Below, one piece after another: positions 34,047 to 43,109 of a stretch of DNA of 64,000 nt; positions within the stretch are counted from its first letter, which is position 1, and every line of letters starts with the position of its first letter. Below the pieces are notes generated by a model. That model did not search any database. It was not told the origin of the DNA and saw nothing but the letters and a program-made list of their open reading frames with translations. The stretch is from Acidobacteriota bacterium (lineage in GTDB: Bacteria; Acidobacteriota; Terriglobia; Terriglobales; Acidobacteriaceae), in contig QIAM01000011.1 of NCBI GenBank assembly GCA_003225555.1, positions 114,016-178,015 on the forward strand, in the 5' to 3' direction. Both the position numbers and the translations under genes were made by a program.

Positions 34047-34619
34047 TTAACCATTCCAAATCCACTTCACGAATAGGACGACCGCCATAATGGCCGTGCC
34101 GATAGCCGCTAATCTGGAAGCAATGGCGAAGATCAATGCCAAGCAGCCACCACCCAGCCTGATTGTCTTCAAAAGACACGGCGCAGGCTTCGCTATGATC
34201 CAGCACTTGCTGCAACTGCAACGGATGCCATCGGTGTCAGCGCTGCCCTTGTGGGTGGGGTGACGGTTGTAGGTCCACTCCTTCCAGCCAATATTCATTT
34301 CTTTGACGAAGAAACCTTGCTCTGCCTACTGCAGAGCTACTTTGGCGGAGAGTTGTCAGTCGTGTCCCCAGCAATAGGTAACAAGGTCTTTGTCGCGGGG
34401 CAACCGTGGGGCGATCTCAGCCACTTGGGGGGCAGGGACACACCATGCTCCTGGAATGTGGCCCTGGGAGAAGGGCTCCCTGCCGCCAGTGTCGAGCAGC
34501 ACGAAATCGAACTGGCTGGCCTCGACGGCCTTGAGTACATCGTTCCTTTGCTTCTCGGCGCGAAGTTTATGAGCAAAATATTCATGGTTGGCGCGAACGT
34601 CTTCGGGACTGAAACTCAT
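34047..34619 (-). pseudogene. rhodanese-domain gene with two in-frame stops
   Basis: The ATG at 34619 keeps a perfect AAGGAGG ribosome site. The frame encodes a rhodanese-like domain (FVLLDTGGREPFSQGHIPGA, LVTYCWGHD) and then meets TGA at 34358-34356. Nine sense codons later comes TAG at 34328-34326. The same frame then continues with AEQGFFVKEMNIGWKEWTYN and GIRCSCSKC, the expected end of the domain, and runs on to TAA at 34047. There is no frameshift. The active-site cysteine in VTYC is intact. It is probably a recently disabled gene; readthrough at both stops is the alternative. Confidence 0.75.
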
Positions 34620-34732
34620 GGGACCTCCTTTTCGCGAGGCGGGGTGTGAGGTTTCAGCTTAGTCCATCGCATGGTTTCGCGCCGTGGGGGGTTCCTGCCA
34701 ACCACGCGTTCGCCGATGGCATCTTCTTTGGC

Positions 34733-34882
34733 ATGATTCGGAAATTGATTTCTGGGGAGTATCGGCTGTATTCGCGAAAGAAGAATGCGAAGACGGGCAA
34801 GCGGCGGAATCTGGGAACGTTTCCATCTTTGGCAGCGGCGAAGAAGCATGAACGGGCCGTGCAGTTCTTTAAGAAGGGTTAA
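34733..34882 (+). CDS. conserved small basic protein
   Basis: The product is 49 residues from the ATG at 34733. MIRKLISGEYRLYSRKKNAK followed by TGKRRNLGTFPSLAAAKKHE is a compact, lysine-rich unit that I recognise as a recurrent small hypothetical protein in proteobacteria and acidobacteria. Longer in-frame starts upstream look unconvincing. The last ten bases of the gene (AAGAAGGGTT) are duplicated in tandem at the stop (34871-34890). Function is not known. Confidence 0.6.
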   Translation: MIRKLISGEYRLYSRKKNAKTGKRRNLGTFPSLAAAKKHERAVQFFKKG

Positions 34883-35030
34883 GAAGGGTTAGGCGGTTGA
34901 CGGAAAAGTCCGCTTGAGGGATGATGTTCAGCCAGCGGCTGGGGCCGGCGGGTATTGGCCGAGCTTTCGGCGCCGCTGAAGCGGCGGCCTGATATGAATC
35001 GGCACGATTCGTCACCATTCATTCCGCAGG

Positions 35031-37373
35031 TTAGAACGTGGCTTGCAGACGCAAGGAGTAGCTGCGCGGCGGAGCCACCGCATTCCCCGAAAACAATCCG
35101 GCAAAATCAATCAGATTCAAGCGGTTGTTCAAGTTCTGAACGGCGGCCTGCAGACGGATCGATTTCTGATCATGCCGCCAGAGTTCGGCCCCGGCGGAAA
35201 CGTCAACCGACAGCGAGGGCCTTACTCGGCCACGATCGAAGTTCACGCGGTCGACGACTGCCTGCCCGTACTGCGTAATGTCCTTCTGTATCTCTTCCGG
35301 TGTGTTTGCGACTTCGCTTGGGAGTCCTGAGCCGTATTGGCCACTCAGAGCAATCCAGGCGCGATTTGTGACTTGATAGCGGACGCGGCCGTGTACGGTG
35401 TGGCGCTGGTCTTGCGAATCCCAGAAGCGGCCGTTGGTTTGGGAGAGAGCGTTGGTGGCGTCGCTGCCCAGGAAAAATCCGCCGATGACGGGCAAGTAGA
35501 CGCTGCCGACGATGTAGGAATAGCTGAGGAATCCCGAGAAGCGACGCCACTGCGGGAGTTCAAGTTTTGCTTCGGCTCCGTAGATGCGGGCTTTGCGAAA
35601 AGCGACGGGGAAGCTCACCGAAGTGTTGAGGAGTTGATCGTCGTCGGCGAAGTTGTTGACGTCGCGACGGAAGGTGTTGACGTCGAGCTTGAGCTTGTCG
35701 GCGAAGGCCTTGGCGACTCCCACCTCGTAATAGTTTCCATGGGAGGGTTGGACCGGGAGACGCAGGACGAACGGGTTCAGCGAAGTCACTGCCAGCGAAC
35801 TGGCCAGCAGAATGTTTTCGAACGCCGGGGTCTGGAAGACGCGATCGTACGTGACATGAATGACGATATTCGCGGCGGGGAAATAACGCGCGACTCCCAA
35901 GCGGGGGCTCGCAGCGTTCTGGTTGACGCGAAGCTGGTAGTGATCCCAGCGCAGGCCGGCGCTGACGGTCCATTTGCCGAGGCGGATCAGCTCCTGCACA
36001 AACGCGGACTGCTCGAGATCAAGACCGCGGTCTGAGAAACTAAACGTCGCCGGAGTGCCGGGATCGAACGGGCAAAAGGGATCGGCGCCGGGCTGACAGG
36101 TAATCACATCGTTGAAGCCTTCGCGGAGGTGGGTGAAATCGGCTTCGAATCCGGCTTTGAGTTCGTGCCGGCCGCGGTGATAGGACGCACTTCCCTTCAC
36201 ATATTGTTCCCGAAAGCCTCGATTCTGGAAAGCGACAATCGGCGTGGATTGCGGATTAGAGCTGAGTGCGTCGGTGTTGCTGCGCGCCATGAAGCGGAAA
36301 TCGGCGAGCAGGCTCTCGGAGAAGATGTGCTGGTAGGAAAGAATCCCCAGCGTCTCGAAGATGTTGCGATGCTGGATTTGCCCGGCGGCCTGCTGGGGGT
36401 GCTCGTTGGGCACGAGGAACTTGGAAACCTCGCGGCGGACCATGACGCCGAGCCTGTCGTGATTGGTGAAGTCACGGTCGTAGCGGACCGCGAAGTCGGC
36501 AGTAGTGGCGAGGTTGGTGTAGTTCTCTACTACCGGTGGATTTAGATAACGATCGGTCAGGCCGCCGTCGGCGCTCAGTCCCAGCATATTTCTTCCCCAA
36601 CCATATTGGGAGAGCAGGTAAGCAGTGGCGGTTCCAAAGCTTCCGCCGGAGAGTGCGGCTTTGCCATGGAGTCCTGCTCGATCGTCTTTCGTGGTGTCGA
36701 CCTCGACTACGCCTCCCATTTTTCTTCCATATTCAGCGGGGATTCCTGCGGTGTAAACGGTGAGCGACTCGACGTCGTCGGCTTCAATTTCGGGGCCGTT
36801 ACTGGGGGAGCGATTGTCGGTAAGGGGAACTCCGTCAACCACGAACTGCGTCTGATATTCGGAACCACGGGGGTGGAGGACGGCGCTGCCTTCGTAGACC
36901 CATCCCGGCTGCGAGTTCACCAGATCGGGTAAGGAGCGCCCAGGGAGCACGGAAGCGCGATCGGAGATGGCCCGGGAATCAATGCGGTTGATCGTGGACG
37001 TGCGTTCGGGATCGAGGAGCGTGCGTTCCGCAGTCACATTGATCGCCGTGCTCGTGGCCGCGATGCCTAGCTTGATCAAATAGTCCGTGGGCAGGGCGGA
37101 ACGGATTTCCAGCACGCCGTCGTAACTGGAGAAACCTTCGTACGCGACGTGCAGGCGATACAGGCCAAACGGGAGACTGCGAGCGGCGAGTGCGCCCGCA
37201 TCGTCGGTCTGGTAGGTACGGCGAAATTGGGCGCCGTCACTGGAGAGTTCAACCTTTGCTTTAAGGGAGAGCCCGGCAGGGTCGGTGACCTTGAGGCGGA
37301 GTTCTCCACTGTTGCTCTGCCCCAGCAGCGGCAGGGTCGAAAGTACGAGTGCAATGTAAGCAAGCAGACGCAT
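35031..37373 (-). CDS. TonB-dependent outer-membrane receptor with carboxypeptidase-like N-terminal domain
   Basis: The product is 780 residues from the ATG at 37373 (ATG at 37397 possible). MRLLAYIALVLSTLPLLGQS is the signal peptide. Residues about 20-110 form a carboxypeptidase regulatory-like fold (GELRLKVTDPAGLSLKAKVE). A plug domain follows (GRSLPDLVNSQPGWVYEGSA, VVDGVPLTDNRSP), then the 22-strand barrel ending in an aromatic residue (RSYSLRLQATF). The ligand is unknown. This architecture is common in acidobacterial OmpA-related receptors. No cobalamin riboswitch was recognised in the 425-base leader. Confidence 0.9.
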   Translation of the reverse strand: MRLLAYIALVLSTLPLLGQSNSGELRLKVTDPAGLSLKAKVELSSDGAQFRRTYQTDDAGALAARSLPFGLYRLHVAYEGFSSYDGVLEIRSALPTDYLIKLGIAATSTAINVTAERTLLDPERTSTINRIDSRAISDRASVLPGRSLPDLVNSQPGWVYEGSAVLHPRGSEYQTQFVVDGVPLTDNRSPSNGPEIEADDVESLTVYTAGIPAEYGRKMGGVVEVDTTKDDRAGLHGKAALSGGSFGTATAYLLSQYGWGRNMLGLSADGGLTDRYLNPPVVENYTNLATTADFAVRYDRDFTNHDRLGVMVRREVSKFLVPNEHPQQAAGQIQHRNIFETLGILSYQHIFSESLLADFRFMARSNTDALSSNPQSTPIVAFQNRGFREQYVKGSASYHRGRHELKAGFEADFTHLREGFNDVITCQPGADPFCPFDPGTPATFSFSDRGLDLEQSAFVQELIRLGKWTVSAGLRWDHYQLRVNQNAASPRLGVARYFPAANIVIHVTYDRVFQTPAFENILLASSLAVTSLNPFVLRLPVQPSHGNYYEVGVAKAFADKLKLDVNTFRRDVNNFADDDQLLNTSVSFPVAFRKARIYGAEAKLELPQWRRFSGFLSYSYIVGSVYLPVIGGFFLGSDATNALSQTNGRFWDSQDQRHTVHGRVRYQVTNRAWIALSGQYGSGLPSEVANTPEEIQKDITQYGQAVVDRVNFDRGRVRPSLSVDVSAGAELWRHDQKSIRLQAAVQNLNNRLNLIDFAGLFSGNAVAPPRSYSLRLQATF

Positions 37374-37609
37374 GGTCTCGTTGGGGGGAGCTTTCATCCT
37401 ACCAGCCCGGAGGACGGAAATCAGCGTTACGGACGGATAGCCGCCCGCGCAGTTTTTACAAATTTCATACATGTTTTTGACAAGTGGCCGCGTCGAATGC
37501 GGCATTCTCGTAGCAGGTCCGAGCAGCCTCAAGCCTCCGGAAGGAGCCACGAGAGGCCGGATCGGAGGCCTTCACGCCCTCCGTCACCGGAAGGGAATGG
37601 GGAAAAACT

Positions 37610-37639
37610 GGCGCTTACACCGCAGGGGGTGTGAGCGCC
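37610..37639. terminator. strong hairpin, possible terminator in either direction
   Basis: A 12-bp stem (37610-37621 with 37628-37639, one wobble) encloses a 6-base loop. It is followed by GTTTTG on the plus strand, and on the minus strand by AGTTTTT. As it lies between divergent genes, the transcript it would end is unknown; a small RNA or attenuated leader is possible. Confidence 0.5.
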
Positions 37640-37732
37640 GTTTTGCGTAGGGAGCCGCAATTCTGCAGCACAGGTATTGAATTTGGCACTGGCCGGCTCC
37701 GGCGCTCATTCCTGCCTGATTTCGCTGTTACA

Positions 37733-37786
37733 ATTTTGAGTTATCTTCCAGGACACATCATTTTGAGTTATCTTCCAGGACACATC
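37733..37786. repeat. tandem 27-bp direct repeat before nrdR
   Basis: Two identical 27-base units (37733-37759 and 37760-37786), each containing TTATCTTCCAGGACACATC, end 12 bases before the nrdR start. They are perfect copies and adjacent. Confidence 0.85.
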
Positions 37787-37798
37787 TAAGACTGCGCC

Positions 37799-38293
37799 AT
37801 GAAATGTCCCTTTTGCGGATTTGCGAATGACAAGGTGGTCGACTCGCGCGAGAGCAAGGAGGCGGATTCGATCCGCCGGCGGCGCGAATGTTTGAAGTGC
37901 GAGAAGCGGTTTACCACCTACGAGCGCATCGACGAAATCCCTTATATGGTTGTGAAGAAGGACGGGCGCCGGGAGAAGTTTGACCGGCAGAAGGTGCTCA
38001 ACGGGTTGCTGCGGGCCTGCGAGAAGCGTCCAGTACCGATCAGCAAGCTGGAGCAGATTGTGAACGAGGCCGAATCGTTCGTCATCGAATCGGCTGAGCG
38101 GGAGCGGAAGACCAGTGAAGTCGGTGAGCTGATCATGAACCGGTTGCGGCGGTACGACAAGGTCGCTTATGTGCGCTTTGCGTCAGTTTATCTGGATTTC
38201 AAGGACATCAAAGAATTTATGGATGAGTTGAAGGACTTGGTAAAGGCCAAGGAGACACCGGAGGTTAAAGGAAAGAGCCTGGGCAAGGCCTGA
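37799..38293 (+). CDS. nrdR: ribonucleotide reductase transcriptional repressor
   Basis: NrdR represses ribonucleotide reductase genes when dATP is plentiful. The product has 164 residues. The N-terminal zinc ribbon has C3, C6, C31 and C34 (MKCPFCGFAN, ECLKCEKRF). An ATP-cone follows (residues about 49-139, VVKKDGRREKFDRQKVLNGL). The length is normal. Only 12 bases separate its start from the tandem repeat. No nrd structural gene is nearby. Confidence 0.96.
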   Translation: MKCPFCGFANDKVVDSRESKEADSIRRRRECLKCEKRFTTYERIDEIPYMVVKKDGRREKFDRQKVLNGLLRACEKRPVPISKLEQIVNEAESFVIESAERERKTSEVGELIMNRLRRYDKVAYVRFASVYLDFKDIKEFMDELKDLVKAKETPEVKGKSLGKA

Positions 38294-38390
38294 GGCTGGG
38301 CAGCCGGCGAGGGCGGTAGAAAAGGCTAAGAAAACAGATTCCTCTTGGGCTTCGCCCATTCGGAATGACAAGGGCTTGGGAACAGAATCT

Positions 38391-39434
38391 ATGGTGCATA
38401 AGGTCACGCTGATCCCGGGGGACGGCATTGGGCCGGAGGTCTCGAAGGCCACCGTGCGTATTCTGGAAGCTACTGGGGTGAAGTTTGAGTGGGAAACTTT
38501 CGCTGTGGGGGCGGAGGCGTTTGAGAAGTCTGGCGAATACATCCCGAAGGAACTGATCGAGTCGATCGAGCGGACGCGGGTGGGGCTTAAGGGACCCGTC
38601 ACTACACCGGTGGGTGGAGGCTTCCCCAGCATCAACGTGGCGCTGCGCAAGAAGTTTGATCTTTACGCGAACTTCCGGCCGATTCGGAATTTGCCGCATA
38701 TTCCGACGCGGTATCCGGATGTGGATTTGATTATCGTGCGGGAGAATACGGAGGGTCTTTATTCCGGGCTGGAGCACGAAGTTGTGCCGGGCGTTGTTGA
38801 AAGCCTGAAGATCATTACGGAGAAGGCTTCGACGAAAATTGCAAAATTTGCGTTCGCGTACGCGCACAAGAATCAACGGAAGAAGATTCATGCTATCCAC
38901 AAAGCCAACATCATGAAGCTGTCCGACGGACTGTTCTTGCGGTGCTGCCGGAGCGTGGCCAATGACTTTCCCGAGATCACCTACGGCGAGCACATCGTGG
39001 ATAACACCTGCATGCAGCTGGTCATGAATCCTTATCAGTACGACATGCTGGTGATGGAGAACCTTTACGGCGATATTATTTCGGACTTGTGCGCGGCCTT
39101 TGTGGGCGGGTTGGGATTTGTGCCCAGCGCGAACCTGGGTGACGAGTGCGCCATCTTTGAAGCTGTGCACGGATCGGCCCCGGACATCGCGGGAAAGAAT
39201 CTGGCGAATCCGACGGCGCTGTTGCGCTCCGCGCTGCTCATGGTGCGGCACCTCGGCGAGCACGAAGCCTCGACAAAGATCCGCAACGCGCTCGAAAGAG
39301 TTTATCGTCACCCCGAGAAGCTGACGAAGGATGTTGGCGGCAAAGCGGGGACCTCAGAGTTTGCCGACGCCGTGATTGAGGAGATGGAAAAAGCTGATGT
39401 TCAGCCCGCGGCCGTCCAGTCCTCTCGGGCGTGA
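38391..39434 (+). CDS. NAD-type isocitrate dehydrogenase
   Basis: This is a 347-residue decarboxylating dehydrogenase of the IDH/IPMDH family. LIPGDGIGPEV opens it. FPSINVALRKKFDLYANFRP carries the serine and SxN-V-R pattern of isocitrate rather than isopropylmalate dehydrogenases, and IIVRENTEGLYSGLEHEV agrees with the NAD-linked type. Conserved metal aspartates are in NLYGDIISDLCA. It should convert isocitrate to 2-oxoglutarate. The ATG at 38391 is chosen over a TTG five codons earlier. A short repeat-like stretch (38335-38372) precedes it. Confidence 0.85.
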   Translation: MVHKVTLIPGDGIGPEVSKATVRILEATGVKFEWETFAVGAEAFEKSGEYIPKELIESIERTRVGLKGPVTTPVGGGFPSINVALRKKFDLYANFRPIRNLPHIPTRYPDVDLIIVRENTEGLYSGLEHEVVPGVVESLKIITEKASTKIAKFAFAYAHKNQRKKIHAIHKANIMKLSDGLFLRCCRSVANDFPEITYGEHIVDNTCMQLVMNPYQYDMLVMENLYGDIISDLCAAFVGGLGFVPSANLGDECAIFEAVHGSAPDIAGKNLANPTALLRSALLMVRHLGEHEASTKIRNALERVYRHPEKLTKDVGGKAGTSEFADAVIEEMEKADVQPAAVQSSRA

Positions 39435-39452
39435 GGCGATTGCGATTCTCCG

Positions 39453-42107
39453 CTACTTCTCCATCTCCGATGACCAGTTCAAAATGACCGACAAGGGCGC
39501 CGAATTGGACGTGTCCACTTTTGTGTTGACTAGAAATTTCTGTCCGTCCGGTGTCACGTCATAGGAAAAGAAGTCCATGGCCGAGATCGGTTGCCGCGTA
39601 TGGGTCACAAACAGTCCGCTCGGAAAGCCCGCTTCGAACCCGGCGCCGGTCCGGACTTCTGCTGCCATTAACCTTCCATCCGGTGCCAGGTAGTACAACT
39701 CTTTACCATCGCGCCTCCAGCGCGGCTCCTCTCCTCCGCCGCGGGACACCTGCCACTTGCTGCCGAATCCTGGAAAAGGGGAAACGTAGACCTCCCAGTT
39801 TCCCGTCTCGCTAGAGGCGTAAGCGACAAATTTCCCGTCGGGCGAAAATTGCGCGTTGCGAATCAGCCATGGGGATTGCAGCAGCGGCCGCGTCTGACGG
39901 TCCGGCATGGTCATGTACCACAGTTCGCGGTCCTTCCGCGCCAGCACGAACTTCCCGTCACGAGACCAGTCCCACGGCCGCTGCTGCGGAGTTCCGAAGT
40001 CCATGATGTTCTCCGCCGAGCCGGAACCGTCCGCGTTCTTCATGTAAAGGCTGAAGAAGAGCTTTTCATTCGCGGTGTAGATGACCTGCTTCCCGTCGGG
40101 ACTCCAAACGGTGACTTGCTCCAGCCACGGGCCGAAACCGATCCGGGCCGCCGCGTCGCTGGTCAGCTCGTGGATCCAGATGTTGACGTGCCGGCCGTCG
40201 ATGTCGGTCTGGTCTACGGCGACACGTTTACCGTCGGGTGAAAGTTTGGGATTAGCGACCAGCTCCGGAGGTCCGACCGTGCCTAGCGGTTTGCCGTGGC
40301 GGTCAAACCAGGTCAGCTGCGACTTGCTGGCGCCCTTACGTGCACTGGTTTGCGCAACCAGGGTTTTGCCGACCACGCTAAAGACGGCCAGGTTGGTCTG
40401 GGGGAAATATTGCACTGCATCGCTGACGATTCGCGGTTCGCCCGCGAGTGCGTAGGTGCGAAGATCGAAGCGCTGGGCGACAAGACCGTTGTCTCTCCAA
40501 TAAACGAGGAAGCCTGGGTCGGCGTAAAAAGCATTTGTGCTCGCGTTCGCGATCGGACGCTTTTCATCGGAGTCGAGCGAGCCGACAACAATCATGTTCT
40601 TGTCGAGCCGTCCTGAGAAATTGCAGGCGAGGTAGAGAAAGTGCCGCCCGTCGGGTAGGAACACAGGCCAGCGATGGCTTACCTGGAACTGGGAAACGTC
40701 TGGTTTGGTCACCGCTACCGGCGTTCCCCCTGATGACGGCACGCGGTACAAACCGCTCCATGCGTCCGGCGTAAAGAGGATTACTCCGTCCGTGTTCCAA
40801 GTTCCTCCGCGGCCAAAAGGCGCGTCGGCCAATACTTGCGCCGATGTTCCCGAGGCGATGTCGACGGTCTTAAGTTTGCCATCGGCAAAAAATCCAATCG
40901 ATCGTCCGTTGGGCGCCCAGAAGGGATAGAACGCGCCTTCTGTACCCGGCACCACGGTTGCGCCCCGGCCTCCGACTGGGTGGATCCAGATCACATTCTT
41001 ATTGGCCGGGTCAGAAAAGGCCACCACCGCCAACGTTCGCCCGTCCGGCGATAGCGCAATATAAACCGCAGGGAAAGGCAGCGAGCTGTTGAAGTACATC
41101 GCGGATGGCGTCTCGCGAGTGCGCACCCACCACGCAGATGCGCCGCCGAGGAGCACCAACAGGAATGCTGCGACCAGCCATGCCACTCTATTGCCAGGCC
41201 GGCGCGCTGTGGGCGCCAAAGTAGCGAGACGTGAGGACGACGCATTCTCAGCAATCCACTTGAGCTGGAGTTTAACGTCGTGCGCACTCTGCAGGCGTTC
41301 GTCCGGATCCTTCGCCAGACAGCTTTTCACCGTCGCCTCGAGTGGGGGCGGTGACATTGGCTGCACGGTTGAGATCGGCGGCGGCTCGGCCGCCATGATC
41401 GCCGCAATCGTGGAAGCCGTCGTCTTGCCTTCAAACGCGCGCCGCCCCGTCACCATTTCGTACAGAACCGCGCCGAGAGCGAAGATGTCGCTGCGCGCGT
41501 CCGCTTCTCTGCCTTCGAGCTGCTCGGGCGACATGTACTGGAACGTGCCCACCACCATGCCCTCCGTTGTCAGCGGATGCTGCGGCGTCACCAGCGTCTG
41601 GGTCAGCCCGGAACTTGGAGGAATCACGGGGACGACCGGCTTCGCCAGGCCGAAATCCATCAGTTTGGCGCCGCCTTTTGTGAGCATGATGTTGCCCGGC
41701 TTCAGGTCGCGATGGATAACTCCGCTGCGGTGCGCCTTTTCCAGCCCTTCGCAGATTTCGATTCCGTATTTCAAAACCTGCTCCGGCGGCAACGGGCCTT
41801 TCCGCAGGCGGTCGGCCAGAGTCTCGCCCTGGAGATACTCCATGACCAGATAGCTGGTGCCGCCTTGCGTGCCGACGTCGTAAAGCAGGCAGATGTTGGG
41901 ATGGCTCAGGCTGGAGATGGTGCGCGCTTCACGGTCCAAGCGCTGCCGGGCTTCGGGATTGTCGGAAAGATGACTGGGCAGGATCTTGACTGCAACCGTT
42001 CGGTTCAGACGGGTGTCGCGGGCACAATATACTTCGCCCATTCCGCCCGCGCCCAGGGGAGCCTGAATCTCATACGGCCCCAGCATTGTTCCAGAGGAGA
42101 GTGCCAT
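39453..42107 (-). CDS. membrane Ser/Thr protein kinase with TolB-like propeller sensor
   Basis: The product has 884 residues. The cytoplasmic Hanks-type kinase domain spans about residues 10-275, with GAGGMGEVY, AVKILP, HRDLKPGNIM and DFGLAKP all intact. A single membrane helix (VAWLVAAFLLVLLGGASAWW) sits at about 310-330. The outer part, about 350-880, is a WD40-like propeller with SPDGKR/SPDGKFVAY repeats (PD40 type), probably a ligand or peptidoglycan sensor. This design is abundant in acidobacteria. It is convergent with the isocitrate dehydrogenase gene. Confidence 0.92.
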   Translation of the reverse strand: MALSSGTMLGPYEIQAPLGAGGMGEVYCARDTRLNRTVAVKILPSHLSDNPEARQRLDREARTISSLSHPNICLLYDVGTQGGTSYLVMEYLQGETLADRLRKGPLPPEQVLKYGIEICEGLEKAHRSGVIHRDLKPGNIMLTKGGAKLMDFGLAKPVVPVIPPSSGLTQTLVTPQHPLTTEGMVVGTFQYMSPEQLEGREADARSDIFALGAVLYEMVTGRRAFEGKTTASTIAAIMAAEPPPISTVQPMSPPPLEATVKSCLAKDPDERLQSAHDVKLQLKWIAENASSSRLATLAPTARRPGNRVAWLVAAFLLVLLGGASAWWVRTRETPSAMYFNSSLPFPAVYIALSPDGRTLAVVAFSDPANKNVIWIHPVGGRGATVVPGTEGAFYPFWAPNGRSIGFFADGKLKTVDIASGTSAQVLADAPFGRGGTWNTDGVILFTPDAWSGLYRVPSSGGTPVAVTKPDVSQFQVSHRWPVFLPDGRHFLYLACNFSGRLDKNMIVVGSLDSDEKRPIANASTNAFYADPGFLVYWRDNGLVAQRFDLRTYALAGEPRIVSDAVQYFPQTNLAVFSVVGKTLVAQTSARKGASKSQLTWFDRHGKPLGTVGPPELVANPKLSPDGKRVAVDQTDIDGRHVNIWIHELTSDAAARIGFGPWLEQVTVWSPDGKQVIYTANEKLFFSLYMKNADGSGSAENIMDFGTPQQRPWDWSRDGKFVLARKDRELWYMTMPDRQTRPLLQSPWLIRNAQFSPDGKFVAYASSETGNWEVYVSPFPGFGSKWQVSRGGGEEPRWRRDGKELYYLAPDGRLMAAEVRTGAGFEAGFPSGLFVTHTRQPISAMDFFSYDVTPDGQKFLVNTKVDTSNSAPLSVILNWSSEMEK

Positions 42108-42251
42108 CAATGGGTCGCAATTATAGCGTCATTTCGCTTGCAGGCATCACTTTCCATCGAGGTCAAGCCTGCCGGGTGACCCTGGTACTTGTCCTTTCGT
42201 ACAGTGCTTCGCTACTGGATTCGCACCTATCATTTTGGGTTAGGGGGACCT

Positions 42252-42884
42252 ATGCGATTCAGATCAGCGATGTGCTTTGTTGCCAGCGTGGCTTGCGCGT
42301 TTTTGCTTGCAGGCTCGGCCATGGCGCAGGGCGGCGAGTTTGTTGGTGCGGTGTGGGGAGTGCCAGGACACACGGTGGACGTGACGGCTCGCGTCCGAAC
42401 TTTCATACACGACGGAGTCCTGCAGCTAGAGGTTACTCGCTTTAATCTTGCGATCGATCCTGCGCCACACCAGAACAAGACCTTGATCATCCGAGTGCGC
42501 GAATGGGACGGCGATGTCAACGAATTCAGCTATCCCGAAAGAAGCACGGCGCAGCTGGAACTGGATCCCGAAGATCGATGGGAGCGGCGGGAAGCTCACG
42601 AACAGCACGAGCGTGAGGAACGCCGCGAAGCTTCGTACAGGCCTCGGGAGAGAGGGCTGCGGGTTCTGCGGGCGTATTACGGGGCGCAAGGCCAGTTCGC
42701 CAACGTGACTGACGCAGTGCAGAGCCGCATTGATGACGGGAGGCTCGTTCTACGCGTGGATAATTACAGCATGGGAGTCGACCCGCTGCCGGGAGTACAT
42801 AAATCGCTGCGCGTGTTGTATCTGTACAATGGCCAGCGGCGGAATGTTGTAGTCGATGAGAAGACCAACCTGCAACTGCCCTAG
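42252..42884 (+). CDS. secreted protein with duplicated domain, unknown function
   Basis: The product has 210 residues; the ATG at 42252 follows GGGGGA. MRFRSAMCFVASVACAFLLA with GSAMAQ is a signal peptide. Two similar halves are visible: residues about 28-100 (VWGVPGHTVDVTARVRTFIH, LAIDPAPHQNKTLIIRV) and about 135-210 (YYGAQGQFANVTDAVQSRID, MGVDPLPGVHKSLRVLYLYN). Both share the DP-P-H-K-L core, so the gene arose by internal duplication. A charged linker (EAHEQHEREERREA) joins them. A strong terminator follows. Function is not known. Confidence 0.75.
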   Translation: MRFRSAMCFVASVACAFLLAGSAMAQGGEFVGAVWGVPGHTVDVTARVRTFIHDGVLQLEVTRFNLAIDPAPHQNKTLIIRVREWDGDVNEFSYPERSTAQLELDPEDRWERREAHEQHEREERREASYRPRERGLRVLRAYYGAQGQFANVTDAVQSRIDDGRLVLRVDNYSMGVDPLPGVHKSLRVLYLYNGQRRNVVVDEKTNLQLP

Positions 42885-42930
42885 TTGAAGTTTGGTTCTT
42901 TCCCCTTCCAACTTGTTTACGATTGAATGC

Positions 42931-42956
42931 AAGCCCGCGGCAGACGCCGCGGGCTT
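42931..42956 (+). terminator. rho-independent terminator
   Basis: An 11-bp perfect GC-rich stem with an AGAC loop, directly followed by TTTGCTG. It lies 47 bases after the stop of the duplicated-domain gene. Confidence 0.85.
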
Positions 42957-43109
42957 TTGCTGTTTATGCCGCTTGGCGCATGGATTGCGCCTCCCGCCAC
43001 GCAACGTCCAGAGAGCAGAGGGAACTTTCTCCACAGACTTTTGCGGGGCGGCATTGACTCGCGCGCGCTGAACGGAGTACATTGCCCGGTTCTGGGGTTT
43101 CAAGGGGAA

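Larger units (their letters stand above)
37374..37798. other. divergent intergenic region
   Basis: This 425-base gap between the receptor and nrdR holds a strong hairpin at 37610-37639 and a tandem 27-bp repeat at 37733-37786. No other gene is supported. It must contain the promoters of both divergent genes. Confidence 0.5.

Noticed and set aside
34356..34358. TGA in the rhodanese gene as a selenocysteine codon
   Set aside because: A TAG follows nine codons later, so selenocysteine alone would not restore the protein; no SECIS-like hairpin was evident by eye.
37374..37600. Cobalamin riboswitch in the TonB receptor leader, or a small SRP RNA in this gap
   Set aside because: A CCGGAAGGAG stretch caught my eye, but neither the B12-box nor the SRP domain IV pattern is complete on either strand.
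37733..37786. Tandem 27-bp repeat as a CRISPR array
   Set aside because: The copies are directly adjacent without spacers and there are only two; no cas genes are present.
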